From Corythucha ciliata (lineage: Eukaryota > Arthropoda > Insecta > Hemiptera > Tingidae): a DNA stretch of 64,000 bases. Where the stretch lies: NCBI GenBank assembly GCA_038030265.1, contig CM075939.1:48775253-48839252 (forward strand), given 5' to 3'. The notes under the pieces are model-generated. The model searched no databases. It was not told the origin of the DNA and worked only from the letters and a program-made list of their open reading frames with translations. The translations under genes and the position numbers were made by a program. This document shows, in pieces, positions 1-12,897 of the stretch (positions are counted from its first letter, which is position 1; every line of letters starts with the position of its first letter).

Positions 1-1800
1 TTAACAGACAATTCCTGACCTAAATATCCCAAAATCAACCATTTGCGCGCCAAGAATGACCATACGGGCGTTGGCTTGACAGAACTAATAGCGTCCTCAA
101 AAAAGCAAAACTGACGATTCGCGCTTATTATAAATGGCCCAAAAGATTTTACAAACCCTAGAAATGGAAAAACTGACTATTTATGCTCTGAAAATATCAC
201 ACTGGCTATTCACTCTCTATAAATGACTATATGCGGACAATTTGCGGCCTAGAAATGGCAAGCTGACAATTCGCACGCCATAAATGGGTTGACGGACTAT
301 TCGCACTTTAAAAAATGGCAGAACTGATTGTTTGCGTACTCTAAATGGTTAAACTAATAATTCACGCAATGCAAATGTCAAAACTGAGTTCGTAACATAC
401 AATTGACTAAAATGACGGATTCATGCCCTAGGAATGGCCATACTGACAGCGTTAAAATTGCCAAACTGGCTATTCACGCCCTATAAAATTTGTAAAACTG
501 ACTCTATGCGGCCTACGGTGAATGGTTAAACTGACAATTCGCACTTTGAAAATCCCAAAGCAGATGATTCATGTCCTGAAAATGGAAAAATTGGCCATTC
601 GCGCGTCAGAAATAGCCATACTGAGCCTTCACGCCTTGGAATTGTCTAGACTGACGATCCTGGCCTTAAAAGCTGGCTATTTACGCTATTTTGCACCCTG
701 TAAATGACATAAACAGCCCGTACCAGCAATTCACGGTCTAAGAGTGGCCTAACTGACCATTTGTGCTCTACAAAGGCTAAACAGAGAAAGAGACGATTCG
801 CGCCTTCAAATTTGGGTGGCTATCTGCACCCAAAAAATGGCCAAACAGGGCTATTTGCACCCTTCAAGCGATAAGCTGACCACTTGCGATTGCGTGCCGA
901 GCATGGGCCGTCCTCACACCGACCCCCCCCCCCCCCACACAAGCGTTAGCTACATGCACCTCATGGACTGGATAAACTTTTAGATTTGATTTGAAACTGA
1001 TTACCGACTCTCAGGCTAATAAATTGCTTGATTGGTAAATCAAGCCCTAAAAATAGCTAAATGTGCAAATTCGTGCCAGTGAAATGGCGAACTTACCATT
1101 CATTGCGCAAAAATGGACAAACTGAGCCACGACGACTTGTCCACCAGCAGACGATTTGTGCCCTAAAAATAGCAGAACTAATAATTTGCGTCTTGGAAAT
1201 GGCTTAACTGACGATTCATGCCATTAAAATGCCTAATGTGACTTGCTGCTGGTTGAACCTAAAAAAGCAATTTCACGGATTTCACTGCGCCAAAAACAAA
1301 TTTTTGCTCGTTGGAACCATTCGAAAAATTGCGCCCCTAAAATTGACTTTACGGACGTTTCGTCCCCTGGAAATGCCTAAAATGACGTCTCACACCTTGA
1401 AAATTGCCAAAAAGGCCACCAGGCCATTGAAAATGACCGAACTGACGATTCCGACGACGAAATAACCAAACCCTTTGAAAATTTCAATCTTTAAAGTTTT
1501 GGTCTAAAAATGGTCAAACTGGTCATTCGCGCTCTTTGGAAAGCGTCAGGGACAACGACAATTGGCCCCTTGAAAGTGGTAGAACAGACTGGACAAGCCC
1601 TAAAACGGGCTGCTGGCCGTATTGACAATTCATGCCTCCCCCCTCTCCCACAATGGCAGTACTGATAGATTTGCGTCTTAAAAACAACCACTCGCGTTCC
1701 AATAATGGCCAAATTGACCTTTCGTGCCTTAAAAATGGCTGAACTGACGATTGGTACCCCAACTATCACCAAAACGACTAGTCAGGCAATAAAAATTGCA
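1..1800. repeat. R3 quasi-periodic repeat array
   Basis: Degenerate units of about 25-30 bp are built around AAATGGCCAAACTGACAATTCGCGCCC. Neighbouring units differ by substitutions and small indels. Open frames inside it (for example 522-707) translate the repeat, and the same frame recurs in the second copy at 54729-54914, so I do not treat them as genes. Confidence 0.8.
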
Positions 1801-1829
1801 AACTCAGTCACTGACGTGAATTCGGGTTT

Positions 1830-3115
1830 CAGACGACCGTATGGATTTTCTTAAGTCCTCCCTCGGCAACTGTCAGTTTCGGTCGAGCTGTCAATTTCGT
1901 CATTAGAACTGAGAATTTCTTCTTTAAAAAACTCCCAATTTCACCCCAGAAACTGACAGTCTTGACTTGGAATCTGTCAATTTCCTCCCCAGAACAGAAC
2001 AGAAGATCACAAAACTTGATTTCGAGATTCAGTAGCGGACCATTCGGGCTCACAACATGGGGTTTTTGGGCCCCTTCACCTGAAACAGTTAAAACTCTCA
2101 AAATGATTCCGTCCCGTAAACTGTCAATTTCGTCCTGGAGACTGTACATTTCTAGTTGAAACTATCAGTATCGATCTAACACGGGCAATTTTGTCCTATG
2201 AAGGTCAATTTCGTCATTCAAAACTGTCAATTTCGTCGTCAAAACCATAACGATATCATTCTAGAACTGCCAATTTCGCCCCACAAACTGTCAATTTCAT
2301 CCTCGAATCTGCCAATGTCTTCCTAGAAACTGTGTCAAGGGATTCCGGAAACTGAAGATTTCTAAGTCCCTTCACCGAAAACAGTCGAGTACTATAAACT
2401 ATCAATTTCGTCGTTCAAAACTGTCAATTTCGCCCTATAAACTATCAAGTAAATGTTCAAATCTAACAATTTCGACTTTTAAACAGTCAATTTCGTCCCC
2501 AAAACAGTCGCTTTCGTCGCCAAACCTATCAGTGTCGTCCTGAAACTGCCAAGATCGTCCTACAAACTGTCAATTTCGTTCAAGAATCATTCAAAACTTT
2601 CAATTTCGTCCTGGAAACTATCAACTTGCATTTGTTCGAGAAACAGTCAATTCCTTTCTGAAACTGTCTATTTTGTCCAGGAAATTGTAAATTTCGTTGT
2701 CAAAACTATCAACGTCGTCCTAAAACTCCTAATTACATCATATAAACTGTCAATTTCATCCTCGAATTGGTCAATTCCAACATTCAAAACTGTGATTGTC
2801 GTATTTCAAACTGTCAATTTCGACTTACAATACTGTCAATTTTGCTTCAAGAACGGACATTTTTGACTTGGAATCTCAATTTCCTCCAACATAACGAGTA
2901 TCCAAAATCTTGATTACGAGGTTTTGCATCAGAGTACTAGAAACTATCAATATCGTCGTTCAAAACTATCAATTTCGTCCTGGAATTTATTTGGACATAT
3001 TTATCTCGGAAACTGTAAATTTCGTCCTCTAAACATGCCAATGTCGCCCTATAGACACTGCCATTTTCGGAGTTAAAAACTGTCAATTTGATAGTTTGTG
3101 GAACAGGGGCTTGAG
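1830..3115. repeat. R4 quasi-periodic repeat array
   Basis: Repeated units of about 20-22 bp have the core AACTGTCAATTTCGTCC, here dozens of degenerate copies in one orientation. The array passes straight from the R3 array and ends before a 15-bp G run at 3128-3142. Confidence 0.8.
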
Positions 3116-3189
3116 AATAAACATCTTGGGGGGGGGGGGGGGCTAATACGTCCAACTGGGGGGCCCCCCCCTAAATCCGCCAATGTGAA

Positions 3190-5560
3190 CATTGCGAAAA
3201 AGTGATAATTGACTGTTTTTATAAATTTACATAGCAAGTTTGCGGGTATAATCGAGAAAGAGTGCGACTTGGTGCACACATGTTTGAAAAAGTTCTTATT
3301 TTCGGCTAAAATTAGGGCACATTGAGGAAAACGCATATTTTAAGGTTCGCGATGCTTCTTCCGGATCAAAATTAATGAACTCGTTAACGCGAGTATTATG
3401 TGGACCTTTTCACTGCTGAAATTTGAAGGGGGGGACTTGCTCTAGGCAGAATTGAGATTAAAGCACGAATTTGCGGCTAAAATTGAGGGATAAATTGTCA
3501 CAGTTTTTTGTTGATTACAGAGTAATTGCCGTGGCTAAAATTGCAATTTTAGCCGAGAGAATGAGAAATAGCGTTCATTCACAGGTTACATTGATGCAAA
3601 ACTGTTCTTTTGCGGCTGAAATTGACAGAACGCACCTATTCGCGGTTTATAGGCGATGCCCAGTGCTGGCCGTAATTAGAATAGTAAATCAAAAATGCGC
3701 TATTTCACGGTTTTTTGATACTTTTTTTCGGTTAAAATGAAGAAAATAGGCTATATTTCGATGTAGAATTGAGAAAAAGCACTCAGTTTCACCTAAAATT
3801 AAAGAAAAACATCAATTCGACGCTACAAATAGTGCTCATTCACGAGTTAAATGGTGGGGGGGGGGATTCTGTGCAACTCCTTTCGAGGAAAAACTGGATC
3901 CACCACGCTTGTGGGCAGATTCACTGGCGAAAATAACAGATGAACCATTGCCTTTTTGCAGGCTTCTAACAGGATCTGGAGGTTAGAATCGCGTCAATTC
4001 ACGGTCATCGGAGATTAAATTTGCAGAGAAACGGCCACTATATCCGTCAAAAAATAAATATCTGCTAAAAACCTGTCGTTTGTAGCCTTCTATTTCGGAT
4101 TTTACGTCGAAAAATTGAAACTTCTCCCCCCTCCCACACCGGAAAGTGATACGTTTGGAGCTAAACTTTAAATTTTAGACCTGAGACAGTAAACAGAGCA
4201 GAGAAGTCTGTATGGCACAACGTGCTAAACACGATTTGAGCTAACCCAAACGTTCTCGAGCACGCTCGGCATACTTCACCCCTGAAATAAGTGTAAAACG
4301 CACTTAAACTTTTGCCTTGACAATTCACACTATTTTGACGACTTATTTAGGAAAAGAAGATTATACGGTTGTGCGGAATTTCCTGAAGATTTAAATGAGA
4401 CCTTAAAATCAAGGATTGCTGAAGAAATACGGCGATAATTTACGTAACGAGGTATGATTGGAGGGGGGTCGAGGAAACACATGTACAACTCCCCCTTAAC
4501 GGCTAAAACTGAGAAAAAAGCTGATGTGCTGCTCATAGGGCGTGTTTGCGCCAGTAATTGAGATAAGTAAAGCTCATTCATGGCTTAAAATTGTGACAAT
4601 AAACATAAAATTAAGAAAACACTGCAATCTGCTGCTGAAATTAAGAAAATTCACGGCTAAAATAGAAAAAGTTGCGCTTGTTCGAGGCTTAAACTGAGGA
4701 AAAAAAGGTTATTCGTGGCTGAAATTGAGAAAAAACGCCAATTCACTGTTTATGGACGTCCTTTACGTCTTAAAATTGTGAATGGACGCTAATGTGCAGT
4801 GCTTGGGAGCAAGTCCGCGGCTCAATTTGAGAAAAAGCGCACATTCTTGGCTAAAAATATAAAAAAATCGAGAGAGAGAAAAAAACGTGATTTGCAGCTA
4901 AAAATGAGAAAAAAACGCCCTTTCGTAGCTACATAGAATTGAAAAAGAAGCTCATTCGTCGGTTAAATTGAAAAAAAAAACTCCCTAATCGTGTTTCTTG
5001 ATTCAACTTCCTGACCAAACTTGAGACATAGCGCTAATCCGCGGTTACTTTAGGGCTAAAATTGGGAATGAAAACACTAATGGGCTGCTCATAGGGCAAG
5101 TTAGCGGTTGTAATTGAGATAAAGAGTTCACTCGTTTGTTTAAAATAAATAAAACAAAGCAGTAACATGCTGCTCTTGTTCTTGTACGCGGTTAGAATTG
5201 AGAAGAGACGGTCATTCGCGGCTGTAAATGAGGAATTGCGCTTGTTTGCGGCTATTTTTTTTTTTTTTTTTTTTTTTTCAGCGCTCATTCGTCGCGCTAA
5301 GCACAACAAAACACGACAAGAACCTCTTGGTGGCAAAACGAGATAAAGCGCTGATTCTCTCGGTTATAATAGAGAGAAGACGCTCATTCGTAGCTGAAAT
5401 TAAAAAATACAATGGTAACTCGTTGCTATCATTTTAAATAATAGGTACGCAAATTCGTGATTTAATTTCATGACTGAAATTGAAAAAAAGAAAAAAAAAA
5501 CTGTAAATTTGCTGCTAAAATCAAGATACTCCACCGAATCACGGATAACATTTATAAAAC
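3190..5560 (-). repeat. R1 quasi-periodic repeat array, reverse orientation
   Basis: Degenerate units of about 30-36 bp read GCGGCTAAAATTGAGAAAAA on the plus strand, the reverse complement of the R1 core found elsewhere. The array contains homopolymer runs (T run near 5256-5278). No ORF here resembles a protein. Confidence 0.75.
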
Positions 5561-6138
5561 GTGGCCAGGAAGGGAAAATCCTCGAAGCCGAAAGCTACAC
5601 TCGGAAACTGTCACTTTGCCCCTTCAAACTGTCAGATTATCATTTTAAAACTGAACATTTTGCCCTTAAAAACAACAAAATCTGGAAACTGTTCCTATAC
5701 TAGCAGAGTACCCGATGGATTGACGATCACACAAATGAAAATAACAAGTGTCTGCTGGAAAATATACGTTTTTGTATTTTCATATTTCTCTCCATTAATA
5801 TTTCATGAAAGCCACTTTTTTCAAACAAATGCTGGTTGATAAACAAAATAAGAGTGTTTTCATCGTACTACTACAAGTAGTATTTCATTATAAAACGGAA
5901 TGTCCTCCTTTTAAATGTTGCGCATCGCTTATAACCAAAAAAGATCTTAGATAAGTCGAAATAAACAAACAAATAAACAGAGAAGACTTAAAATTATAAT
6001 ACAGTTATATACATAAAGAAATAGCGTTATTTTACTAGGATTTTTTTTTTAAGTAAAAGAATCTCTTTGGAAGAAATACCGAGCACCAGGGCGTGTCATT
6101 CACAGGGAACATACAAGCCCGTATTTTCCCCATTTTTG
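5561..6138. other. AT-rich spacer
   Basis: A few R4-like units occur near 5600-5665; the rest is AT-rich sequence in which I see no gene. Part of it lies downstream of the SEC62 3' end. Confidence 0.5.
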
Positions 6139-6144
6139 TTTATT
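6139..6144 (-). terminator. Candidate poly(A) signal for SEC62
   Basis: AATAAA on the minus strand lies about 180 bp after the SEC62 stop codon. The position fits a 3' UTR end, but this is a short motif in AT-rich DNA. Confidence 0.4.
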
Positions 6145-6324
6145 TTAAAGCGATTTACGAGAGAAAAAAAAGGATACAAATAAACGACTTTAGAGTAAGT
6201 GGAAAAGGGGCGAGAGAGGAAGGACACACAGCAAACGGTCGAATTAGAGGCTCGAGAAAGTACTAACCACGTTTAACATACAAATAAAAAAAAAATTGCC
6301 TAACGTACTCCCTCCTGTTCGGCC

Positions 6325-9300
6325 TTAGGGCCCCACATCATCGACAACTTCCGATTTGTCGACAATTTCAAAATCTTTGCCCGTTTGACTTTGTTGACTA
6401 CTTCCTTCCGACTCGCTTCCACTGCCGTTCAACTCTGTCTGTTCCGAGTCTTTGTCTTCTTTTTCTATCAGCCTTTTAAGACGGATAAATAGAATAAACG
6501 ATAACATAAAATAGTGAAGAGTGGGGAAAGACGTACTTGTCTTTTTTCGATTCGTCTCGCGGTTGTACAGTGTTTTCAGGTTCGTCTTCATTATCGCTCA
6601 GCTTCTCTTTTTTCTTTTTTCTCTTTTTAGTCGAAGAACTGCTCTCACCTCCCTTGTATTCATACTGTGGGCAGAACAACAGTTGACACGACAACACAAT
6701 GGTTATTGGGGGGGGGGGGGGCTGGCGAGGGGTGGAGGGTAGTATATCATTACGTGATACAGCGGCCAGAACGATGCGAAAAATCCGACGTCTTCCGTTA
6801 AATTTGGGAAAATCCACAAGTGATGAGCACCCAGAGTCAATATCCAGATTAAACAGAAAACGATGCATCGGAGGAAAGCCAGAGCGATGATAAAAACTAG
6901 GAAGCACGCTGCAGCGACGCTCAGATAATACACTCCGTTACTTTAAAATGAATACAATCAATTGAGTCTTTGGTGGAAGGTGGGGGGGGGTTAAAAAGAA
7001 AACGCACCGAACAGTGGGAGGCCACAATGGGAAAAGGCAAATCCCAATGCCGGCCAAAACGACCAGAGCGCCAATAATCCAATAATGGAATGGGATTGGA
7101 TCGTAAATCCAAACATAAGCGTCGAGGTTGTCAGCAAAAATTTGATCCAAGTGCATTTCAAGACGAACTTTTTTCTTCTTTTTCTTCCTTTCTTCCTCAT
7201 TTTCCGATGTCTAAAGAAAAATAAATAAATAAACGGACGACATTCGTGGATACAACAGCTACCATACGGACCTCAAGTCCTCGACCTTCGGCGTGACTAC
7301 TTTCAGCCACTTCATCCGATTTTTCCTTTTCCTTACTCTCCTTCTCTTTTTCTCCTTACTCTCGCTTTTGACCAGTTCCTTTTTGCCCTTTTTAACCGCT
7401 TTCAGCAGTTCTTCGCAAATTGGAACCTTTTTCGCTCGGTGATAAAATTTATGACGTAGCATTCTTCGGGAAAATAACAAATTTATTGATTGTGTGGAAG
7501 TGAGGAGGGAGGGGGATGAACCGTTTAAATATTTACACGTCCAAGTAGTCGACACAGCTAGCTCGAGATGTAAAAAATGCCTCTTCGCTCTCTTTGACCG
7601 GTGTGCCCCAATAAGAGGCCATGATGGCGTCTACGGCTTTCGAACCTTTTCAGAGAGAAAATAAGTAATTAAGGATGATGTGAAGGGGGTGGGGGAGGGG
7701 AAACAAGCTTTGAGGATTGACCTGTGAAATATTGAACGTTGTGATTGAGAAATTTAGTTTTTTTCGCCGGAATATTGTTTTTCATCCATTTTGCAAGCTG
7801 ATATTCCTCTTTGGCTGGCTTGTCCGTCTTGTCTTTTTGGTGGGGGTCAGGGTATTCCTGCGGGTGCGGTGGGTGGATGAATTAAATTAAGAATTGTGAC
7901 ACAATTATAACTATCAGATATGACAACATGTAGGCCAGTGCGCTCTGCCGGGGGACTCTAATGAAAAGAGTGAGAGTAAATAGGACCGACCATGGACTAA
8001 GGGCGGTAGTGAAGGCCTTGGTTACACTGCAGGAGAAAAATACGCTCAAAGTAGATCACCAACTGAAAAGAGGGGACTCGTGCTTGACGAAATCGGACAC
8101 AACGATGAAGAGGGCGCTGGACACTAGTAGGGAGGGGGGCGTCGGGGTACCGTTCCCCAGGAAACCATTCCAGCGGTGCTGTTACTACCGTGCAACTGGA
8201 AAGTTGCGGCCAAACTGAATGTTTTTCGAGAACGCTTTAGGGCAAGTATTCTTCTTGAAAGTTCAGGGCTGCCAACGAAGGGCCTGGGGGTTGCAAGGGA
8301 GCGGGGTGCACCATTGGTATTTTTGGTGGAGAATTCACGTGATACGAAACGGATTCCTGGGTCAGTTTCCTTCAGTTTGAGGTCTTCGTAACGTCGATGG
8401 CTAGAATCTGCGGATTTCAACCTTTCAATCCTTATTCCGCATATTAGGCACTTTATGATATCAATTCGATAAGCCAACATCTAGGATAGCACGCTGCAGC
8501 GAGCTCAGATAATACACTCCGTTACTTTAAAATGAATACAGACAATTGAGTCTTTGGAGGAGGGGGGGGGGTTAAAAAGAAAACGCACCGAACAGTGGGA
8601 GGCCACAATGGGAAAAGGCAAATCCCAATGCCGGCCAAAACGACCAGAGCGCCAATAATCCAATAATGGAATGGGATTGGATCGTAAATCCAAACATAAG
8701 CGTCGAGGTTGTCAGCAAAAATTTGATCCAAGTGCATTTCAAGACGAACTTTTTTCTTCTTTTCTTCCTTTCTTCCTCATTTTCCGATGTCTAAAGAAAA
8801 ATAAATAAATAAACGGACGACATTCGTGGATACAACAGCTACCATACGGACCTCAAGTCCTCGACCTTCGGCGTGACTACTTTCAGCCACTTCATCCGAT
8901 TTTTCCTTTTCCTTACTCTCCTTCTCTTTTTTCTCCTTACTTTCGCTTTTGACCAGTTCCTTTTTGCCCTTTTTAACCGCTTTCAGCAGTTCTTCGCAAA
9001 TTGGAACCTTTTTCGCTCGGTGATAAAATTTATGACGTAGCATTCTTCGGGAAAATAACAAATTTATTGATTGTGTGGAAGTGAGGAGGGAGGGGGATGA
9101 ACCGTTTAAATATTTACACGTCCAAGTAGTCGACACAGCTAGCTCGAGATGTAAAAAATGCCTCTTCGCTCTCTTTGACCGGTGTGCCCCAATAAGAGGC
9201 CATGATGGCGTCTACGGCTTTCGAACCTTTTCAGAGAGAAAATAAATAATTAAGGATGATGTGAAGGGGGTGGGGGAGGGGAAACAAGCTTTGAGGATTG

Positions 9301-9438
9301 ACCTGTGAAATATTGAACGTTGTGATTGAGAAATTTAGTTTTTTTCGCCGGAATATTGTTTTTCATCCATTTTGCAAGCTGATATTCCTCTTTGGCTGGC
9401 TTGTCCGTCTTGTCTTTTTGGTGGGGGTCAGGGTATTC
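6325..9438 (-). CDS. SEC62: SEC62, translocation protein (5' incomplete, exons duplicated)
   Basis: SEC62 is an ER-membrane subunit of the post-translational translocon that works with SEC61 and SEC63. Coding exons on the minus strand, 5' to 3', are 9303-9438, 9118-9226, 8852-9044, then 7008-7210 (TM1), 6754-6940 (TM2), 6537-6664 and 6325-6472. They carry the N-terminal fold (KFLNHNVQYFTG, SKAVD), a Lys/Glu-rich linker, DAYVWIYDP before TM1, and YYLSVAAACF with HHLWIFPNLTEDVGF around TM2. An acidic tail containing FEIVDKSE resembles vertebrate FEMI. These exons total 1104 nt, which is 368 codons including the stop, and all phases agree. A second set of the first four exons lies in unit A. The initiator exon was not found; the first visible exon starts in phase 0 after an AG acceptor. 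The family assignment is firm; the choice of which copy of each exon is used is inference. Confidence 0.9.
6904..8463. repeat. Tandem duplication, unit A
   Basis: About 1.56 kb, nearly identical to 8489-10045 in the same orientation. It starts at CACGCTGCAGCG and ends at TTTATGATATCAATT. A 25-bp filler (8464-8488) separates the units. It spans four SEC62 coding exons and about 600 bp of non-coding sequence upstream. Neither unit includes the last three exons. Confidence 0.95.
7008..7857 (-). CDS. SEC62: SEC62 exons, unit A (one frameshifted)
   Basis: The proximal copy of four exons lies at 7722-7857, 7537-7645, 7272-7463 and 7008-7210. The third exon is 192 nt here against 193 nt in unit B, because a T run on the plus strand (near 7347-7352) is one base shorter. 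That changes the Lys/Glu-rich linker frame and breaks its phase-0 donor. The TM1 exon 7008-7210 (203 nt) is intact and joins in phase to the TM2 exon. Unit A alone therefore cannot encode full-length protein as written. Confidence 0.8.
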
Positions 9439-10045
9439 CTGCGGGTGCGGTGGGTGGATGAATTAAATTAAGAATTGTGACACAATTATAACTATCAGAT
9501 ATGACAACATGTAGGCCAGTGCGCTCTGCCGGGGGACTCTAATGAAAAGAGTGAGAGTAAATAGGACCGACCATGGACTAAGGGCGGTAGTGAAGGCCTT
9601 GGTTACACTGCAGGAGAAAAATACGCTCGAAGTAGATCACCAACTGAAAGAGGGGGACTCGTGCTTGACGAAATCGGACACAACGATGAAGAGGGCGCTG
9701 GTCACTAGTGGGGAGGGGGGCGTCGGGGTACCGTTCCCCAGGAAACCATTCCAGCGGTGCTGTTACTACCGTGCAACTGGAAAGTTGCGGCCAAACTGAA
9801 TGTTTTTCGAGAACGCTTTAGGGCAAGTATTCTTCTTGAAAGTTCAGGGCTGCCAACGAAGGGCCTGGGGGTTGCAAGGGAGCGGGGTGCACCATTGGTA
9901 TTTTTGGTGGAGAATTCACGTGATACGAAACGGATTCCTGGGTCAGTTTCCTTCAGTTTGAGGTCTTCGTAACGTCGATGGCTAGAATCTGCGGATTTCA
10001 ACCTTTCAATCCTTATTCCGCATATTAGGCACTTTATGATATCAA
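8489..10045. repeat. Tandem duplication, unit B
   Basis: Second copy of the SEC62 exon block, offset by about 1.58 kb. Substitutions are few, which points to a recent event. Small ORFs at 8124-8480 and 9705-10001 are the same non-coding stretch read in both copies and show no family features. Confidence 0.95.
8589..9438 (-). CDS. SEC62: SEC62 exons, unit B (TM1 exon frameshifted)
   Basis: The distal copy has exons at 9303-9438, 9118-9226 and 8852-9044, all in frame. Its TM1 exon, 8589-8790, is 202 nt, one base short in an A/G-rich run near 8760. Translation would leave the frame just before DAYVWIYDP. Splicing from 8852 to the TM1 exon of unit A would restore a continuous frame. Both differences lie in homopolymers, so sequencing error is also possible. 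Confidence 0.75.
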
Positions 10046-10830
10046 TTTTACGGATTTGACCTGTTAAAAATTCAAATTGTGTGGACTATATTGCTCGTAG
10101 AACCCAATTACAGGAGTTTTACTCACTCAAAAAGCAAATTTCACAAAATTTGACACCTCACAAAAAAGTAAATTACGCGGGGATGATCGATATTATCAAC
10201 GGGGCTGACTCATTCAAAAAATAATTCCCCTTATGGGTTGTGGCTCTTTCTATGTCCAAGTATTTCACCGATTACCGCCGACTCACTGAAACCAATTTCG
10301 CGGTTGCGGCTCATTTAAATGGTTATGGCGCCTTCTAACCAAATCTCACGAACATGGTTCGTTAGAAACCAATTTTGAGGGTTTGGCTCTCTAAAAAAAA
10401 GCCCAAAATTCTCGGGATTACACCCTCTCCCCCGCAAGGTGATTTCCAGCGAGTTGGTTCACCTTAAAGAGCAATTCCACGTGACTGGTACTTTCCAAAA
10501 ACAAATTTTCGAGGATTTCACTAGTCAAAAACCAATTGTTACGGAGTTGGCTAATTAAAAACCAATCTCAAGAGGTTGACTAACTAAAACCAATTTCGCC
10601 TGGCTATAGCCCACGCGTAAAGCGAAACTTCGCGGGTTCAAAACTTTAATTGTCAAGCTGTTGACTCATTCCAAAAGCAGTTTCGCGGGGTTGCCTCATT
10701 TCAAAGAGCATTTTCAGGAGTCTGGCTCTTGTCAAAAACAAAATTTCACTGGTTTGGCCCGTTTAAAACCAATTTCACTCAAGCGAACGAAACAATTTCC
10801 CTCGTCTCACAGCCTTCCGCTCATTCTGTG
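10046..10830 (+). repeat. R2 quasi-periodic repeat array
   Basis: Units of about 28-32 bp read CCAATTTCGCGGGTTTGGCT followed by CATTCAAAAA. The same family occurs in the opposite orientation from 11100. No gene seen. Confidence 0.75.
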
Positions 10831-11099
10831 TCTCTCCGTCTCTCTAGGATAGCAGATGGGTCTCAAATGACCCAATCCAGATATCCACGAAATTTGTTGT
10901 TTTTTCCACTGTAGTTAGGGTGACTAAATTTTCCCCGGACGAAAGAAGGAGCCAAATTTTATAATGGGGAAGTTTAAATATTAGTAGAAAGGGGGGGGGG
11001 GCGTTAGGATTGATGTAGGGGAAAGGATGGAGAGGCCACTAATGAGAAAGTTTCATGGGTCAGAACTTCATCATAAATATATTTTCAAGGTTTATTTAT
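10831..11099. other. Spacer without recognised gene
   Basis: Short unassigned sequence between two oppositely oriented R2 arrays. It contains an 11-bp G run near 10991-11001. Confidence 0.4.
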
Positions 11100-11430
11100 A
11101 CTAAAATAGAGCAAAAATCCACTAATTCTAATTAGGACATGACCCAAATTGCCAAAACACAAAATTGGCATTTGAAGGCGCCAAACCCCGGAATTGGCTT
11201 TTGAAGGAGCAAAAACACAATATTGGGTTTCGAAAGAGACAAAACACGAAATTGGCTTTTGAAGGCGCCAAAAACACTAAATTGATTTTTGAAAGGGCCA
11301 AAACAGGAAATTGACTTTTGAAAGAGCCCAAACACAAAATTGGCATTTGGAGGAGCAAAAACAAAAAATTAAGGTTTCGAAAGAGCCGAACCACGAAATT
11401 GGCTTCCGGAGGATCCAAAACAGCGTAGGA
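11100..11430 (-). repeat. R2 quasi-periodic repeat array, reverse orientation
   Basis: About ten units read CAAAATTGGCTTTTGAAGG followed by GCCAAAACAC. The ORFs at 11128-11418 and 11132-11335 are translations of these units. Confidence 0.8.
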
Positions 11431-11955
11431 GCGGCCCAGCTAGTCCTAGTGGGGGCCCCTGTCCCGCAGAAAATGTCTCCTGGATTATAAAAAAAAAGGC
11501 GTGTGAGCAGGCGCCAGACACGATCAAATGACCCGGATTTGTCATATGGTGGGTTACCAGACTATTATTATTTCGAGACAAACTATTTTTATTTTTATTT
11601 TTTCATTTTCACGAGGTCCTTCAGGCTCTAGGAAGTACCCTGTTTTAAAAGAAGTACCTTTTAGGGTCCTTTCGAGAAAACCAAAGGACCACAGGATCAT
11701 TTTAGTGATATGCCTCTGATCTAAAAACGAACCATTATGTTACGTTGCACAGGCTTCCCAGACACGTACCAATAAGTTTATGATAGAGGAATTTGGGGAA
11801 AACTTGCGAAGACGGCTAGCACCAGCTTCGTGCAAACCCGACCTGCAAAAATGGTTAATTGGCTAGATGATGTGCCCTGGGGCAGCTGATTGCAGTGCAG
11901 GCCTCAGAAATTTGGCGCCCCCGGGCGAATTTTTCACCACCGCCCACCATGAAGT
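11431..11955. other. Spacer without recognised gene
   Basis: Mixed unique-looking sequence. I see no coding exon, RNA gene or terminal repeat in it. Confidence 0.4.
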
Positions 11956-12897
11956 TGCCTTCATGCAAGAGCCGCGAATAAGCGTTTTTTCCCCCTGTCA
12001 TCACTTCTTCTCAATTGCACCGGTCAATTAGCGATTTGTCTCCACTTCAGCCACAAATTAGCAAATTTTTTTGCAATGAATTTGTGTTTTTCTTGATTTT
12101 AGCCGCGAACGAGCGATTTTTATCTATGTGACCAGTGAATTAGCGCTATTTTTTAAATTTTAGCCACGCAGTTGCTTCCGGAAACCGTGACTTGCCATTT
12201 TCACTCAATTTATTTTTGTGGATTAGCAAATTCTATCTATTTAACCCCCTAAATAGGCATTTATCTTTATTTTAGTCGTGAATTAGCGTTTTAACTAATT
12301 TCAACCTTCTAGCGATCCTCAAATGACAGTGTTTCCAATTTCCGCCGCGAATTAACGCTTTTTTCTGGATTTTATCCGCAAATTACCGCGTTTTCCACAA
12401 TTAGCCGTGGATTCACTCACGAAGTTACCTTCAGAAGCCGCTAATTGGCGTTTTCTCCACTTAAACCGCGAATTAGCGTTTCTTCCACACTTCAGCGCTT
12501 CTTCTCAACTCTAACGGTGATTTATCGATTTTTTTCCTATAGGAATTAGCGATCTCCTCCACTTTAGCAGTGAATTCATGACTTAAGCCAATGAAGAGCG
12601 ATTTTCCCTAATTTAATCCGAGAATCAGCACTTTTTCTCCATTTTTTCCGCGAATTTGCGACTTTTTCACTTTTAGCCAACAATTAGCGCCTTTTCTCAA
12701 ATTGAGTCAGGACCATGCGTGAATGAGCCGGGAATTTATGTTTTCATAATTTTAGGCGCGAATTTATCCGTGAATTAGCGTGTTTTGTAATTTTAACTTC
12801 GAATTACTGTTTTTTAAAACACTTTATCCGCGATTTGAGTGATTTTTCTCAATTTTATCCGTGAAGTGCCCATGTTATCCACTTAAAAAGGGATTTT
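11956..12897 (+). repeat. R1 quasi-periodic repeat array
   Basis: Forward R1 units, TTTTAGCCGCGAATTAGCG followed by TTTTTTC, about 30-36 bp each and degenerate. The mag-like retrotransposon is inserted at its right edge. Confidence 0.75.

Larger units (their letters stand above)
1..3185. repeat. Segmental duplication, copy 1 (direct)
   Basis: This block of R3 followed by R4 repeats matches 54250-57467 in the same orientation almost line for line, including the C-run near 923-936 and the closing words AAATCCGCCAATG. Differences are point changes and short indels. The copy may extend to the left of the window. It ends at about 3185, where the following sequence no longer matches. Confidence 0.9.

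Noticed and set aside
522..707. 61-residue ORF and its near copy at 54729-54914
   Set aside because: They are the same R3 repeat units read in the same frame in both copies of the duplication; the protein is only repeat translation.
8124..8480. 118-residue minus-strand ORF, also at 9705-10001
   Set aside because: It is conserved between units only because of the recent duplication. It has no SEC62 sequence, no splice logic and no recognised domain.
11128..11418. Phe/Leu-rich minus-strand ORF with repeated FGPFK-like units
   Set aside because: Pure R2 array translation.
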